Shown in pieces: positions 12,120-23,099 of a stretch of 64,000 bases of DNA. The DNA comes from Cornus controversa (taxonomy: Eukaryota > Streptophyta > Magnoliopsida > Cornales > Cornaceae): NCBI GenBank assembly GCA_026545225.1, contig CM048845.1, forward strand, positions 32,478,501 through 32,542,500, read 5' to 3'. A program made the translations under genes and the position numbers. How positions within the stretch are numbered: the stretch's first letter is position 1; each line of letters starts with the position of its first letter. The notes beneath the pieces were generated by a model. That model was not told where the DNA came from. It made no database searches and worked only from the letters and a program-made list of their open reading frames with translations.

Positions 12120-13430
12120 CAAAATGATTTGGGTACCAAAAGAAGTCACCTAAGTTTGTCTTGTAGGTTTGCTTCTAATCCTCTTCGATCTCCAAAGACA
12201 AGTGGTTTCTTGATAGCAGATGTTCAAGGCATATGACGGGAGATCGCTCTAAATTCATTTCCCCCAAATCCTATGATGGAGGCAATGTCACCTTCGGAGA
12301 TAATTCAAAAGGTAAAATTGTGGGCGTTGGCACTATAGGTATATCTTCCTCTTCTTCTATTGATGATGTTTTTCTTGTAGAAGGATTAAAGCATAACTTG
12401 TTTAGCATTAGTCAATTGTGTGATAAAGGTTTTGATGTTATCTTTAAATTGGGAAGTTGCATAGTTGAAAAGATGGTTTACAAATTTTCATTGCTCATAG
12501 ACATGGTAACTTGTACACTATCCTTCTTTGTGAATTGCTTGATCAAAATGTTACTTGCTTTATTTTCTCTAATGATAATAGTTGGCTGTGGCATAGAAGA
12601 TTAGGTCATGCTAGCATGGATTTGATTTCAAAATTATTCAAGAAAGACTTAGTCAAAGGCCTCCCAAAGGCTAAGTTCATAAAAGACATGACTTGTAGTG
12701 CTTGCCAATTAGGGAAGCAAGTCAAAACCTCCTTTAAAAAGAAAAAGGACCTCACCACCTCTAGACCTTTAGAACTACTTCATATGGATTTATTTGGTCC
12801 AGAAAGAGTTGCTAGTCTAGGTGGAAAGCTTTATGCATTTGTGATTGTTGATGATTTCACTAGACTTTGTTGGGTTTTTTTTCTTACTCACAAGAATGAG
12901 ACACATGTAATCTTTGCCAAATTTTGTAAAAAAGTTCAAAACGAAAAGGACTACAAAATTAAGATCATTAAAAGTGATAGAGGTAGCGAATTTGAAAACC
13001 AAGACTTAGAAAGATTTTGTGATGAAAATGGATTTAATCACAATCTTTCGGCACCTAGGACTCCTCAACAAAATGGGGTTGTTGAAAGAAAGAATAGATC
13101 TCTTCAAGAAATGGCTAGGACCATGCTCAATGAGCACAATTTACCTAGATATTTTTGGGCCGAAGCCGTAAGTACTTCTTGCTATGTCATAAATAGAGTT
13201 ATTATTCGAAAGAAGATTGATAAGACACCCTATGAGCTATGGAATGGTAAGAAACCCAATATTGGGTATTTTAAAGTATTTTGGTGTAAATGCTTTGTGC
13301 TAAATGACAAGGATAACCTAGGAAAATTTGATACTAAATCCGATGAAGGTGTTTTCTATATTCATCAAGAAGTAAGGCATTTAGAGTTTTCAGCAAAAGG
13401 ACTCTAGTAGTTGAAGAATCTATTCATGTA
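12120..13430 (+). pseudogene. C1 protease and integrase, broken
   Basis: Follows S1. Protease: KWFLDSRCSRHMTGD near 12205-12245; the family motif is D-S-G, so the active-site glycine is now arginine (a G-to-A type change). Then FSISQLCDKGFDV and a frame change at about 12490-12540. Integrase: pre-integrase zinc region WLWHRRLGHAS...CSACQLGK, then the DDE core with HMDLFGP (first D), KSDRGSEFEN (second D) and PQQNGVVERKN (E). A second frame change lies at about 13365, after GVFYIHQ. The catalytic triad is intact but the polyprotein cannot be read through. Confidence 0.92.
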
Positions 13431-15269
13431 GTGTTTGATGAATCTCTTCCATGTGCTCCTAAGAATAATGTGGATGATGAAATTGTTGATCTTGAGAAAA
13501 GTGTTGATGAACTAGAGATTAGTGACAAAACATGTGAGCCTTCACAAAGTCCTCAAAATAAGGAAGTCAATGATGAGATCACCCAAAGTGATCCTAATGA
13601 TGCCTTCCCTGGAAGTTGGAGAATTGTCCACAATCATCCTCTTGATCAAGTTATAGGTGATCCATCCATGGGTGTAGGTACAAGATCTCAACTCAGAGAT
13701 GTGTGTAATCATTTGGCTTTTGTGTCTCAAATAGAGCCAAAGAATTTTCTTGAGGCCGAAAATGATGAGTCTTGGATCTTAGCTATGCAAGAAGAACTTA
13801 GTCAATTTGAAAGAAATCAAGTTTGGAAGTTAGTTCCTAGACCTAAGGACCAAACCATCATAGGCACTAAGTGGGTGTATAGAAATAAGAAAGATGAATT
13901 GGGCATTATTGTGAGAAATAAAGCTAGACTTGTTGCTCAAGGTTTTAACCAAGAAGAAGGAATTGATTATGAGGAAACCTTTGCACCGGTAGCTAGATTA
14001 GAAGCAATTAGAATGCTCCTTGCCTATGCCTCACATAAGAACTTTAAGTTATATCAAATGGATGTGAAAAGTGCATTCCTGAATGGCTTCATAGAAGAAG
14101 AGGTCTATGTAGAACAACCCCCAAGATTTGAAAGTCATGACCTTCCAAGTCATGTTTTCAAATTATCAAAAGCCTTATATGGATTGAAGCAAGCTCCTAG
14201 AGCTTGGTATGAAAGACTTAGTGATTTTCTACTAGAAAATGGTTTTATTAGAGAAAAAATTGACAATACACTTTTTACAAAAATCATTGATGAAAATCTG
14301 TAGATTATTCAAATTTATGTTGATGATATAATTTTTGGATCAACAAATGAGAAGTTATGCAAAGAGTTTGCCTCTAAAATGCAAAATGAGTTTGAGATAA
14401 GTATGATGGGTGAACTTAAATTCTTCTTAGGATTGCAAATCAAACAATCATTGGATGGTATATTTATTTGTCAATCCAAATATGTTAAAGATTTGCTAAA
14501 AAAATTTGGCTTGGAGGATGCCAAACATGCAAAAACTCCTATGAGCAACACCTCTAAACTTGAAAAGGATGAAAAAGAAAAAGAGGTTGATATCAAAAAG
14601 TATAGAGGAATGATTGGAAGTCTTCTTTACTTGACGGCAAGTAGACCGGACATCATGTTTAGTGTGTGCTTATGTGCAAGATTCCAATCATGTCCCAAGG
14701 AATCCCATCTAAGTGCCATAAAACAAATTTTCAAATATTTGAGTGGCACAATTGATTTAGGACTTTGGTTTCCTAGGTTTACATCCTTTAACCTCATAAG
14801 TTATTCGAATGCCAATTTTGCTGGATGTACAATCGATAGAAAAAGCACTAGTGGTACTTGTCACTTCCTAGGACACTCTCTTGTATCATGGTCTAGTAAG
14901 AAACAAAATTCTGTGGCATTATCAACGGCGGAAGCCGAATATGTGGCCGCCGGTAGTTGTTGTGCATAAACGCTCTACATTAAACAACAACTTGAGGACT
15001 TTGGACTTACATTTGATCACATACCTATCAGGTGTGACAATACAAGTGCGATATGTATTTCTAAAAATCCCATTCAGCACTCTAGGACCAAACACATTGA
15101 GATTAGACACCACTTTTTGAGAGATCGTGTGTCTAAGGGTGAGCTCACTTTTGTAAATACCAAAAACCAATTGGCCGATATTCTTACAAAACCTCTTCAA
15201 GAAGATCATTTTTGTAAAATTAGGAGAGAAATTGGAATGGCAAAAAAGAATGAGGTAATCCATACTTGA
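13395..15269 (+). pseudogene. C1 reverse transcriptase and RNase H, with two in-frame stops
   Basis: One frame from about 13395 to a stop at 15267-15269. An acidic linker is followed by copia [61 protein letters not shown] (metal-binding D), [16 protein letters not shown], and the catalytic YVDDI near 14318. RNase H follows: SYSNANFAGC, STSGTCHFLG, LSTAEAEYVAAGSC, then NQLADILTKPL near the end. Breaks: TAG at 14301, three codons before the catalytic box region, and TAA at 14967 after AAGSCCA. All main motifs are present, so the copy is only lightly damaged here. Confidence 0.94.
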
Positions 15270-15297
15270 TCTCACATTTCAGCTTCATCATCTGCCA

Positions 15298-15442
15298 TTT
15301 TTAGTCGCCTGAAACTGACCTTTCAGTCGACTGATACTTGACTTTTAGTTGCCTGAAAATCACATTTCAACCGACTGAAACTCAACTTTCAGTCACCTGA
15401 AAGTTAACTTTCAGCCGCTTAAAAGTGTCGATCTATATATAG
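15298..15442 (+). promoter_or_regulatory. Palindrome array plus TATA box upstream of the C1 env-position ORF
   Basis: Six units related to TTTCAGNCGACTGAAA (for example TTTCAGTCGACTGATA, TTTCAACCGACTGAAA, TTTCAGTCACCTGAAA) at 15298-15425, then TATATATAG at 15434-15442, then a pyrimidine-rich leader up to the ATG at 15606. The unit type is the one found in the C1 LTR upstream of its TATA-like box. It looks like an internal promoter for the downstream ORF; function is inferred from layout. Confidence 0.5.
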
Positions 15443-15605
15443 CTGCTTCACTCTCTTCTCATTTTACGAAAACCTAACCCTAGCCTCTGTAACTTCTCTT
15501 TCACCCCAGAATTCGCATCTGTCTTCTCTCTCTCTAACTAGTCTCATCCCCTCCATTTAACCTCATTCTTCCATCCCCCAATCCTCTCCACTCCTATATC
15601 TCACC

Positions 15606-16683
15606 ATGCCTGCACGCTCATTCACAAGGAAACGCTCAACTGTGCGATTGATAGAAGAGAGACGCACCAAAGGGAGACATGATCCCAGTGAGAGTTCGAC
15701 TCCTCTTGTGGCACCCAATCTCAGGCTATTTATATCCCCTAAAATCAAAGCCATATATGAAAAGGATTTCATCAACAAGCATGTGGCCAGAAGTAAGATT
15801 GTTAATCCTACCACTTGTGCTAAACATCATTTGAATACCTATGCTTTATTCAATGCCATTGGGTGGGGAAAATTTGTTTCACTTCAAAAACCTGTTTATC
15901 CAAAGCTTGTTAGAATATTTTATGCTCACTTGGAGGAAGACAGAGACTCTACAGAGTTAGTCTCATTTGCCAAAGGGAAGAAAATCTCCTTTTCAAAATC
16001 TGAACTAAGAACTTATCTAGGAATTGCCAAAGGAGACTTTCAATTTTTTCAAACACACAACTGGGCATATGTTCATGGTTTTGATCCACTCACTATTGTC
16101 CGACAAATTTTCAATGATCAGTCGATCACAAATATTGGGAAAGTGCATGCGAATAGATTAACATTTGAGGCTAGACTTCTGCACAATATAATTACATACA
16201 TTTTTTGCCCAAGTCTGGTGGTCGTTTAGATGTCTTTTGGATGGAAGTGTTCATTATCTGGTGCTTGCTCAATGGAAAAAAACTGGATCTTGCCCATATC
16301 ATTTATCATCACATGATAGAGAGCAAAACTAAGGCAACTCAGTGCTACTATGCCTTGCCCCTTACACGAATCTTCGAGGCACACCAAGTGGATCTTGCTG
16401 AGGAGGAATCTTAGACTGTTGGACAGAGAGATTTTCTAAAGATACTGGCATTGTCCTAGAGGTGAAGTTCCTGTCCTTGGTGAAGATGATGAAAATGAAG
16501 ATGAAGAAGAAACTGATGATAATGAGGAAGAACAGGAAGAGGCTGAGCACTCTGTGCCTATGCCTACAGATGCTCCACTTCTCATGGATGCTCACTCCTC
16601 AATGATGAGCCAACTTATATCCCGGATGGATGACCAGCTTGTCATCTCTCGTAGGACCGAAGAAAAGTGGACACCTTGAGCAA
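15606..16683 (+). pseudogene. C1 env-position ORF (plant transposon protein-like), frameshifted
   Basis: The ATG at 15606 is in good context (ACCATGCC). The first part (15606-16229, 207 codons) has a basic start (MPARSFTRKRSTVRLIEERR), then a domain with IGWGKFVSLQKPVYPKLV, RIFYAHLEE and ELRTYLGIAKGDF, then RLLHNIITYIF. A frame change at about 16204 continues in 16205-16414 (PKSGGRLDVFWMEVFIIWCL). This resembles the 'putative plant transposon protein' domain found downstream of pol in SIRE-like elements. A later open stretch of about 16466-16680 is very acidic (EDDENEDEEETDDNEEEQ) and perhaps coiled. I see no signal peptide or clear membrane anchor, so I do not call it a true envelope. Role unknown. 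Confidence 0.7.
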
Positions 16684-17547
16684 TGATCTTGTGCAATTCA
16701 GGATTGAGTACTAAGAGGATTCGGAGACCACTAGGAAACAACTTCATGACATCACTGCCAGGCTAGCTGATATTCAGCATTTCTTCTCCATTCCTCCTCG
16801 CTCTTCGGCGCTATGACATCAGTTCTACCCCTTCTTTTTGATGTTGCCAAAGGGGGAGAAAAACATATGATGATGTGTTAGTTTATGGATAGGATTAGTT
16901 TAAGGTTTAGCCTTTATAATCATTTGAACGGCATTATCCTCTTGATTGAACTTAGACATTTTATTTTGACTCTTGAATGAACTTATGGCATTTATTATGA
17001 ATATGTTTTTAACATCCATATTTTTAATGCCTTGATGCTTTTTATGAAATTTCTCTCAATATTAGATCATGATTATGCTTATGCTTATTCTTGTGAATTC
17101 AATGATGATTGTGTGATGATTAATGCATACATAAGTTGCATTATGAATGTTATGAGAATTCAATGATATAACTTTTGATGATTGATGCTTAAAGGAGGAT
17201 GGGATATGATTGATGATTTATTGGTTGAGTTGTGAACTTAAAATATCATTTCCTTCACAAACTTCATTTTATATGTTGTTATCCTTTTAAATAAAAGCAT
17301 ATCGATAGGGGGAGATTGATTATCTCCATACATAGAAATCATGATCAATGTGTTTATCTTGAATTTACATTTGAAGCATGACTTATGAGCTTAACAAATG
17401 CATATACCATGTAAAGACATGCTAGAATTGTCATCTCTTCAATATTGTGTTCAAATTATGCAAATTAATAAGGGGAGCATTTTTAGATGCAACTCCACAT
17501 TTGCTTAGAACACATCAATGATTTGTTACCATCAAAAAGGGGGAGAT
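16684..17547 (+). other. C1 3' untranslated region with repeated purine tracts
   Basis: No coding potential. Four purine-rich tracts of polypurine-tract type occur: near 16852 (AAAGGGGGAGAAAA), 17307 (AGGGGGAGATTG), 17471 (AAGGGGAG) and 17536-17546 (AAAAGGGGGAGA). Only the last abuts the LTR (TGTTGACC at 17548). Confidence 0.7.
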
Positions 17548-18882
17548 TGTTGACCCAAAGGTTTTTAACCTAAGGGCAATCTAGTAATTTTGATGATAAC
17601 AAATCATTAATGATGTTAAACACTAACATCTAAATTGAGTGATTGCTTAGGATAATTGTCATAAACAAAGGAAGCATTCAAATGGTGGAATGATCATAAA
17701 AGGTGACAATGACATGAGAAAAACATTCAGTGAAGAAGAAGGAAGTAACTCAAAGCTTCAAGAGATTTCAAGTATAAAGAAATGGGGTAGTTATAGCTTA
17801 GTGAGAGATAGGACTTAATTTGTCGAAATTACTTTTGAATAACTTGTTTGAAGCTCACTTATATTACATGACCATGATGCATTCTCATATATATATCATC
17901 TCTGGTCATTTGATCACTAAGAAACTGTCTTAAAGCCTTAGGGATATTTTTTTAAAAGATCAAAAGTCTTTCCTTCACTTTGTTGAAAATCTTTTTAAGA
18001 CTTGTTTAATTTCAACTTACTAAAAGTCAACTTTCAGGCGACTGAAAGTGGTTTTCAGGCGACTGAAAATGCACTTTCAGGCGACTGAAAGTGACAGAAT
18101 ACTTTGAAATGCACTTTCAGGCGACTAAAAATGGTTTTTCAGGCGACTGAAAATGCACTTTCAGGCGACTGAAAGTGACAGAACACTTTGATGTTTGTAG
18201 AGCACCTTTTCAGCTGACTGAAACTTTATTTTTAGCCGACTGAAAGTAGCTAAATTTGAATACAATGGCTAGTTTAGTGCATTTAATGCTCACAACTACC
18301 TTCCAACAGCTATATTTTACAAAGGCTCTATATATATTGATATGCTCTGCATTTATGTAGATACACCAATTCCCTTGACCATTTATTGAGAAACATTTAT
18401 AGCAATCTACCATCATTCAATACACTTGAGCTTCAAACTTTTGATTCAAATTTAACTATAGTATTGAGAGCTTGAAGTTATGTTCTCTTCTTTGAGAGAC
18501 ATTCTTTGTATTACAAACTTTGTTCTACATCAGTTGTAAAGGGTTGTTGAACCCTAGAAGACTAAGTGAAGAAGTTTACTTAGCAAGAGGGAGCTTGTGT
18601 TCTCCACTATAAGGGTTTGCTTTCCACCAACAAGGAAGAGCCATAGTGAATTGGGGAAAATCTCAAGAGGGATCTTGAGTCATGGAGTAGGAGTTTCCGA
18701 ACCACGCTACATCCTTGTGTTGATTGTGTTTGAATCTCTCTATCCCTAACCTTTTATATTGTGTTTGTTTAATTCCTTCATTATCTCATTACTCTTTGCA
18801 TATCCTTTCTTAATTCTGGGATTTGATTTTATTGTTTGCCAAAGACCCTATTCACCCCCCTAGGGTCATTTCTTGAGTAACA
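17548..18882 (+). repeat. C1 3' LTR, with expanded palindrome array
   Basis: 1335 bp against 1200 bp for the 5' LTR; nearly all of the difference is the palindrome array at 18031-18248. A TATA-like CTATATATATT lies at 18328-18338. Confidence 0.93.
18031..18248. repeat. Expanded palindrome array in the C1 3' LTR
   Basis: About eight units. Six are copies of CTTTCAGGCGACTGAAAGTG or its variant TTTTCAGGCGACTGAAAATG, one is TTTCAGCTGACTGAAAC and one TTTAGCCGACTGAAAGT. Arms of 6-7 bp flank a 4-bp centre. Part of the block, including an AGTGACAGAAYACTTTG segment, is itself duplicated. Confidence 0.9.
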
Positions 18883-19478
18883 ATACTTATAAAATGCCTC
18901 GTTCATCAAATCCATAAATGTCACCGGTGCATTAGTCAAACTAAATGGCATTACAAGGAATTCATCATGTGCATACTGTGTATAGAAAGCTATTTTGTGG
19001 ATATCCTTATCTTTCATCCTCAATTGATAATAACCCCCGACCTTAAATCAATTTTGGAGAAGTAGTGAGCTCCCTTTAATTGATCAAAGAGGTCATCTAT
19101 CTTTGGCAACAGATACTTGTTCTTGATCATCACGTGATTCAACTTTCGGTAATCAATACATAATCTCAAAGCACCATCTTTCTTTTTTGCAAATAACACC
19201 GGTGCTCCCCACAGTGATGCACTCGGTCTAATGAAGCCTTTAGCTTTTAAATCATCCAATTAACATTTTAATTCCACCAACTCTGCTGGTGTCATCTGGT
19301 TTGGTGCCATAGAATAGGCGTCATCCGTGTATAATGTCAATCCCAAACCTACCTCTCTCTTGGGAGGCAAATTTGTCAAATCCTCTAAAAAATACATAGA
19401 ACTCACATACTACTGCCGGATATATCTCCCTCAGAATCTCTTCTCCCTCAGCCAAAAGACTAGCCAAGATAAAATTGT
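18883..19478 (-). pseudogene. G1 reverse transcriptase N-terminal part, cut by C1
   Basis: Read from 19478 downward: a linker (LTNLPPKREVGL) and the RT fingers/palm at 19259-18883, with [36 protein letters not shown] (typical gypsy RT), FSKIDLRSG with the first catalytic aspartate, and [20 protein letters not shown]. The frame changes near 19021, and a stop lies in the linker near 19260. The gene continues at 7714 on the other side of C1. Confidence 0.88.
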
Positions 19479-19870
19479 GTCACTCTCGACTGCTAATGTC
19501 ATAACATGGTGACGTATAGGAGTCACTATGACCTCCCACAAAATAAAAGCAATCGCCCTTGGGCGTGCAAATCGTCACTCTCCCTCTAAAACAATCAATT
19601 ATAGCATGAAACTCCAACAACCAATCCATTCCTAGAATGATGTTGAAACTACTCATATCAAGGAGAATGAAATCGAATTCAAGTGTTCTCCCAGCTATCT
19701 CAATAGCACCTCGCCGACATACTCTGTTAAGAATCACAATACCGCCCACTAGGGTATCAACACAAACTGCTCTACTTAATGGACTAACCTCTAGCCCAGT
19801 GTCCATGCAAATGATGTAACAATAAATGAATAAGATGCACCTGAATCTATCAATACACGTGCCCAAGAAT
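19479..19870 (-). pseudogene. G1 aspartic protease, frameshifted
   Basis: Retroviral-type protease of gypsy elements. The active site reads ARVLIDSGASYSFI (D-S-G intact) in one frame near 19865-19825. A one-base frame change after it leads into 19790-19480 with SPLSRAVCVDTLVGG, DFILLDMSSFNIILGMDWL (the flap/ILG motif) and HAIIDC. Lies between the gag knuckle and RT, as expected. Confidence 0.85.
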
Positions 19871-20225
19871 TATATACTAGAAATATACCTCTAACCACTG
19901 AAGGTCCTGCTGAGGTGTCTGTGGGTGTCACTGCATATACTCTACCCTGTGCCCCTTAATCCTATGCTCCACTAGCCTGAAATCCTGACTACTGTGTGGA
20001 TTCACTAGGGGTAGATCCCCTCATAGGTATTGCACTCTGTGCAGACGTGGCTGGTTGGGGTGGAGGCAATGCTCTATAACCCGACTGTGCAATCACTGTC
20101 TATGCCAACCTCTGCTGAGCACCCTGACCACTTTGAGCATTTCCATCCTGGTGTGAACACTGCCTCATTATATGCCCCTATTGCCCACAACCCTAGCAAG
20201 TCATCGCACTAGATGGTATCATAGA

Positions 20226-20770
20226 TTAACTCTGAGGTGCTCTCATAGGTGCTATCAAAGGACAATCTGACTTGTAATGCCCCAGTTGCTTACACTTGTA
20301 ACACACCCTCTCTGGCCTAACAGATGTCAAAGGCAAAGGAATGGTAGGTATAAAACATGCCATCGATTGTCCCACTGAAACCACTATATAAGAATAACCA
20401 CCCTTTAACTTCTTCCTTGCATGCCCCTCCAAAGCCACTGTCAAAGTCTTGTTTTGCCTCAATGCCTCTCTCTTCTCTTACATATCTTTCACTTTAACTT
20501 CTGCCATCAAGGACTTTTCTATTGCCTCGGCATACACTTTCAAACCCAAGATGGACACAAATGGTCTAACCAAATGATGAAGGCTATTGACGAATCTCCA
20601 TGTCTTCTATTCTTTATCTCTCACTACTTTGGGTGCGAAGCATGAAAGAAAAATAAACTTGTTCTCATTCTCAATTATGGTCATGTCGTCATGAAAAAGT
20701 TCCTCAAAGCCCTCCTCTTTGGCCTAGGAAAATAGTGCTCAATGAATAAAGTCTTGAACTCTTCCCATGG
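20226..20770 (-). pseudogene. G1 gag C-terminal part with zinc knuckle
   Basis: 20462-20226 reads a basic stretch then VCYKCKQLGHYKSDCPL, a CX2CX4HX4C nucleocapsid knuckle. 20770-20463 continues gag with stops. 19871-20225 (minus strand) is a low-complexity linker between gag and protease with no intact frame. Confidence 0.8.
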
Positions 20771-20777
20771 CATAGTC

Positions 20778-21086
20778 TCAACATTGTATCAGTCTCACCG
20801 ACTTCCACCAAAGCTCGGCTCCACCTGAAAATAAGTATGTAGAAAGAATGCCTTTCATGCCATCATCGAGTGTGGAAATCATTTTAAAATGCTTTTCCAC
20901 TTGCTCCAACCAATTATCCGCTATCAACGGATCAGAACTTCCCTCAAAGCTTGGAGGCATCAACTTCTTAAAGTGAGTAATAAATTTGAACCTCTTTTCA
21001 ACCTCATTTTCTTCAGGTTGCACTACCGGTTGTTGTACCTCATTAGCGGTTGTTCCAATTGCCCTTCCTTGGTATCTAGGCAGCAT
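20778..21086 (-). pseudogene. G1 gag capsid part
   Basis: A retrotransposon gag domain: MPPSFEGSSDPLIADNWLEQ, the typical 'P.F.G..DP..A..WL..' start of plant gypsy gag, followed by LFSGGAELWWKSV. It is cut after about 102 codons by a frame change or stop, and the gag frame continues decayed into 20770-20226. Confidence 0.83.
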
Positions 21087-21475
21087 ATCTCTATCTATTT
21101 AGGATATAGGTCAACACAACAAGTTATCACATGTTATATACTCAACATGATCAAACTACAACTCAACATAACAACTTGTTATAATTTTTGCATGTAATAT
21201 ATAAACATACTTATCAACACACCTTTAATCACATAAACATGTTCTCAAATCAACACATGTCATTACATAAACATTTAGCATATTGTCATATAAGTATACT
21301 TCACATGCACATAAGTTTATCAAAACAACTATGTCATGTCTACACGTATTTTTAGGTTATCAAATTTAAAGGTTCTCACTGTTCTGAAACTAAACGTGAT
21401 ACAACCCTCACCAGTTGTCCCTAGGTATTCAAACTCGGTTAAGCTTTAATAACAAGCTAAGCTCTGATACTAATC
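21087..21475 (-). other. G1 leader and primer-binding site
   Basis: AT-rich leader without a gene. Next to the LTR (about 21456-21475) the minus strand reads AGTATCAGAGCTTA, a tRNA-Met-type primer site. Confidence 0.65.
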
Positions 21476-21775
21476 TGTCACTCCCCGAAATTCGAACAGC
21501 CGGGACTCCTCTGGTCCAAGCTCGAATCTCGATTTGTGAGGTGTCATGATCGCCCTTTGATATCCCAATTGATACCAAGCTGTCACGCCCTAATTCTTAG
21601 GTCATCACTTGTTGTGGAAGCCTTTACAAATTCACCCCAAGTCTCCTACATGGAATACTTGGGTTCAACTCTCAATTATCATCATCGTAACATTGCGAAA
21701 GCCTAATTTTACACACCATGAGTCCTTATGTAGGACCCATGAACCCTCAAGTTTTTAACAACATAAAATAACCCA

Positions 21776-21985
21776 CATTCAGGTTTTGGTAGGCTGATGG
21801 GTGTCCCACCAACTGGCTGAAACATGGGTAATTCATCGACTGGCTACCCTTTAGCTTCAGTTGGCTGAAGGGCTGTTTCAGTCAACTAAAACAGGTACAT
21901 GCAGAGCCTGCAGATGCAAACATTCAGTATCTCATAATTTCGGTCGGCTAAAGGATGTTTCAGCCAGCTGAAACTCTCTAGATCC
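21776..21985. repeat. Palindrome cluster in the G1 right LTR
   Basis: CTTCAGTTGGCTGAAGG (about 21854), TTTCAGTCAACTAAAA (about 21875) and TTTCAGCCAGCTGAAA (about 21958), plus a longer pair GGTTTTGGTAGG / CAACTGGCTGAAAC. Arms TTTCAG...CTGAAA are the same as in copia C1. Confidence 0.75.
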
Positions 21986-22803
21986 TGTTTCTTACTATTT
22001 TCAAGTCTCAATTCATCCTCCAAAATATCCACAACTCAAGGGAACCATTCAATGCATCATCTCCCTCATCATGACATATACACAATCATAAAGAAAGGGA
22101 ATTTCTCACATACACATCACTTAGCACATTTCATGCTTTCTCAACTCAAACATCTCCCATTAACATGCAAATATACTTGGGCATTAATGAAAATACAAAT
22201 TATCATTTGCATCATCTAACATTTTACCATGCTCAATACGATGCTTATATTGTAAGAAATCATAAGTTATGACCAGTACATGCTTTAAAACTGTAATTAA
22301 AAGTATACAACCATAAAGCATAATTAATACATGTTCTTGAAACATAAACGGTCATTATATGTTTGTCACATGCATATAGTCCATAATCTGGACATGCATT
22401 CAAATAAAGCAATATAGAGTTTTTAAATGATACCAAAATTCACTTCACGCCAACTCTATCGTTGGGGAGACTCCACCACTTCTTTACCATTTCTTGAAAA
22501 GAATAAATCCTCATAAGATGAGCAACCACATGCTCAATAGGAATATTTAAAACATAATTCTGCAAGTTCTATGAATACCACATAAACATACATTTGTTTA
22601 TAATCATGTTAAGCAAACATCTATATATCACAACCATTTCATAAGTAAATTATAATACAACATGATATGCACAACTCCATCAAGCTTACCACATATCCAC
22701 TAGACTCCGCTACCCAGGATCATCTAATACCACCTAACCGAGGCTCCTTAACCGGTTTACCTCCTCATAGGACTCAGTTTTAGGGAGTATCCTATTCTAT
22801 TCT

Positions 22804-23099
22804 TGTAACGCCCTACCCTATCCCGACACAATATTGTCCATTTTTGGTTCCCCCAGACCAGAGACTTCCTAGGGGGTCACCCATCCTGGTACTACTCCCA
22901 ACTAAGCACGTTTAACTGTAGAGTTCTGGTGGGTTGACAACCATCACGGCTTTAAAATGCGTTGTGTCATAAAAAGGTGATTAACATACATATAATACTT
23001 TCTCATTCCACACCTAGGCGATGTGGGATTGAGCACCCTATAGCCTGCTAGTGTGGTAGCTCGCCCAGTGTCTCACACCCGCCCACAAGGGTCACCACA
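22804..23099. mobile_element. Solo LTR of a Cassandra-type TRIM
   Basis: 296 bp, TGTAACGCCC to CACCACA, with a perfect 5-bp duplication ATTCT (22799-22803 and 23100-23104). It contains a 5S-rRNA-like segment, the defining mark of Cassandra elements, and 'gatgtgggat' typical of their LTRs. No internal domain remains. Absence from the left G1 LTR shows it arrived after G1 inserted, unless it was lost with the deletion there. Confidence 0.9.
22863..22933 (-). other. 5S-rRNA-derived segment in Cassandra
   Basis: On the minus strand CCACCAGAACTCTACAGTTA continuing through 'agtagtaccaggatgggtgacc' to 'aggaagtc' corresponds to the 3' two-thirds of plant 5S rRNA, including the internal RNA polymerase III promoter region. 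The 5' third is not recognisable, so it is not a 5S gene. Confidence 0.85.

Larger units (their letters stand above)
7715..18882 (+). mobile_element. C1: SIRE-type Ty1/copia retrotransposon with an env-position ORF
   Basis: LTRs at 7715-8914 and 17548-18882 (TGTTGA...AACA), tRNA-Met primer site at 8917, gag, protease, integrase, RT, RNase H (the copia order), then an additional ORF before the 3' LTR. The extra ORF, large size and long 3' region fit the SIRE/Maximus lineage. Flanking GTACT (7710-7714) and ATACT (18883-18887) form a 5-bp target duplication with one change, inside the G1 RT gene. The LTRs differ at about eight of the first 265 aligned bases, so it is younger than G1 but not recent. 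Stops and frameshifts in gag-pol make it non-autonomous. It is itself interrupted by solo LTR S1. Confidence 0.93.

Noticed and set aside
15606-16414. A retroviral envelope gene in C1
   Set aside because: Position fits env, but I see no signal peptide, glycosylation-rich ectodomain or membrane anchor; the domain looks like a plant transposon protein.
22863-22933. A 5S rRNA gene
   Set aside because: Only the 3' two-thirds matches, with changes, inside a Cassandra LTR with its own target duplication.
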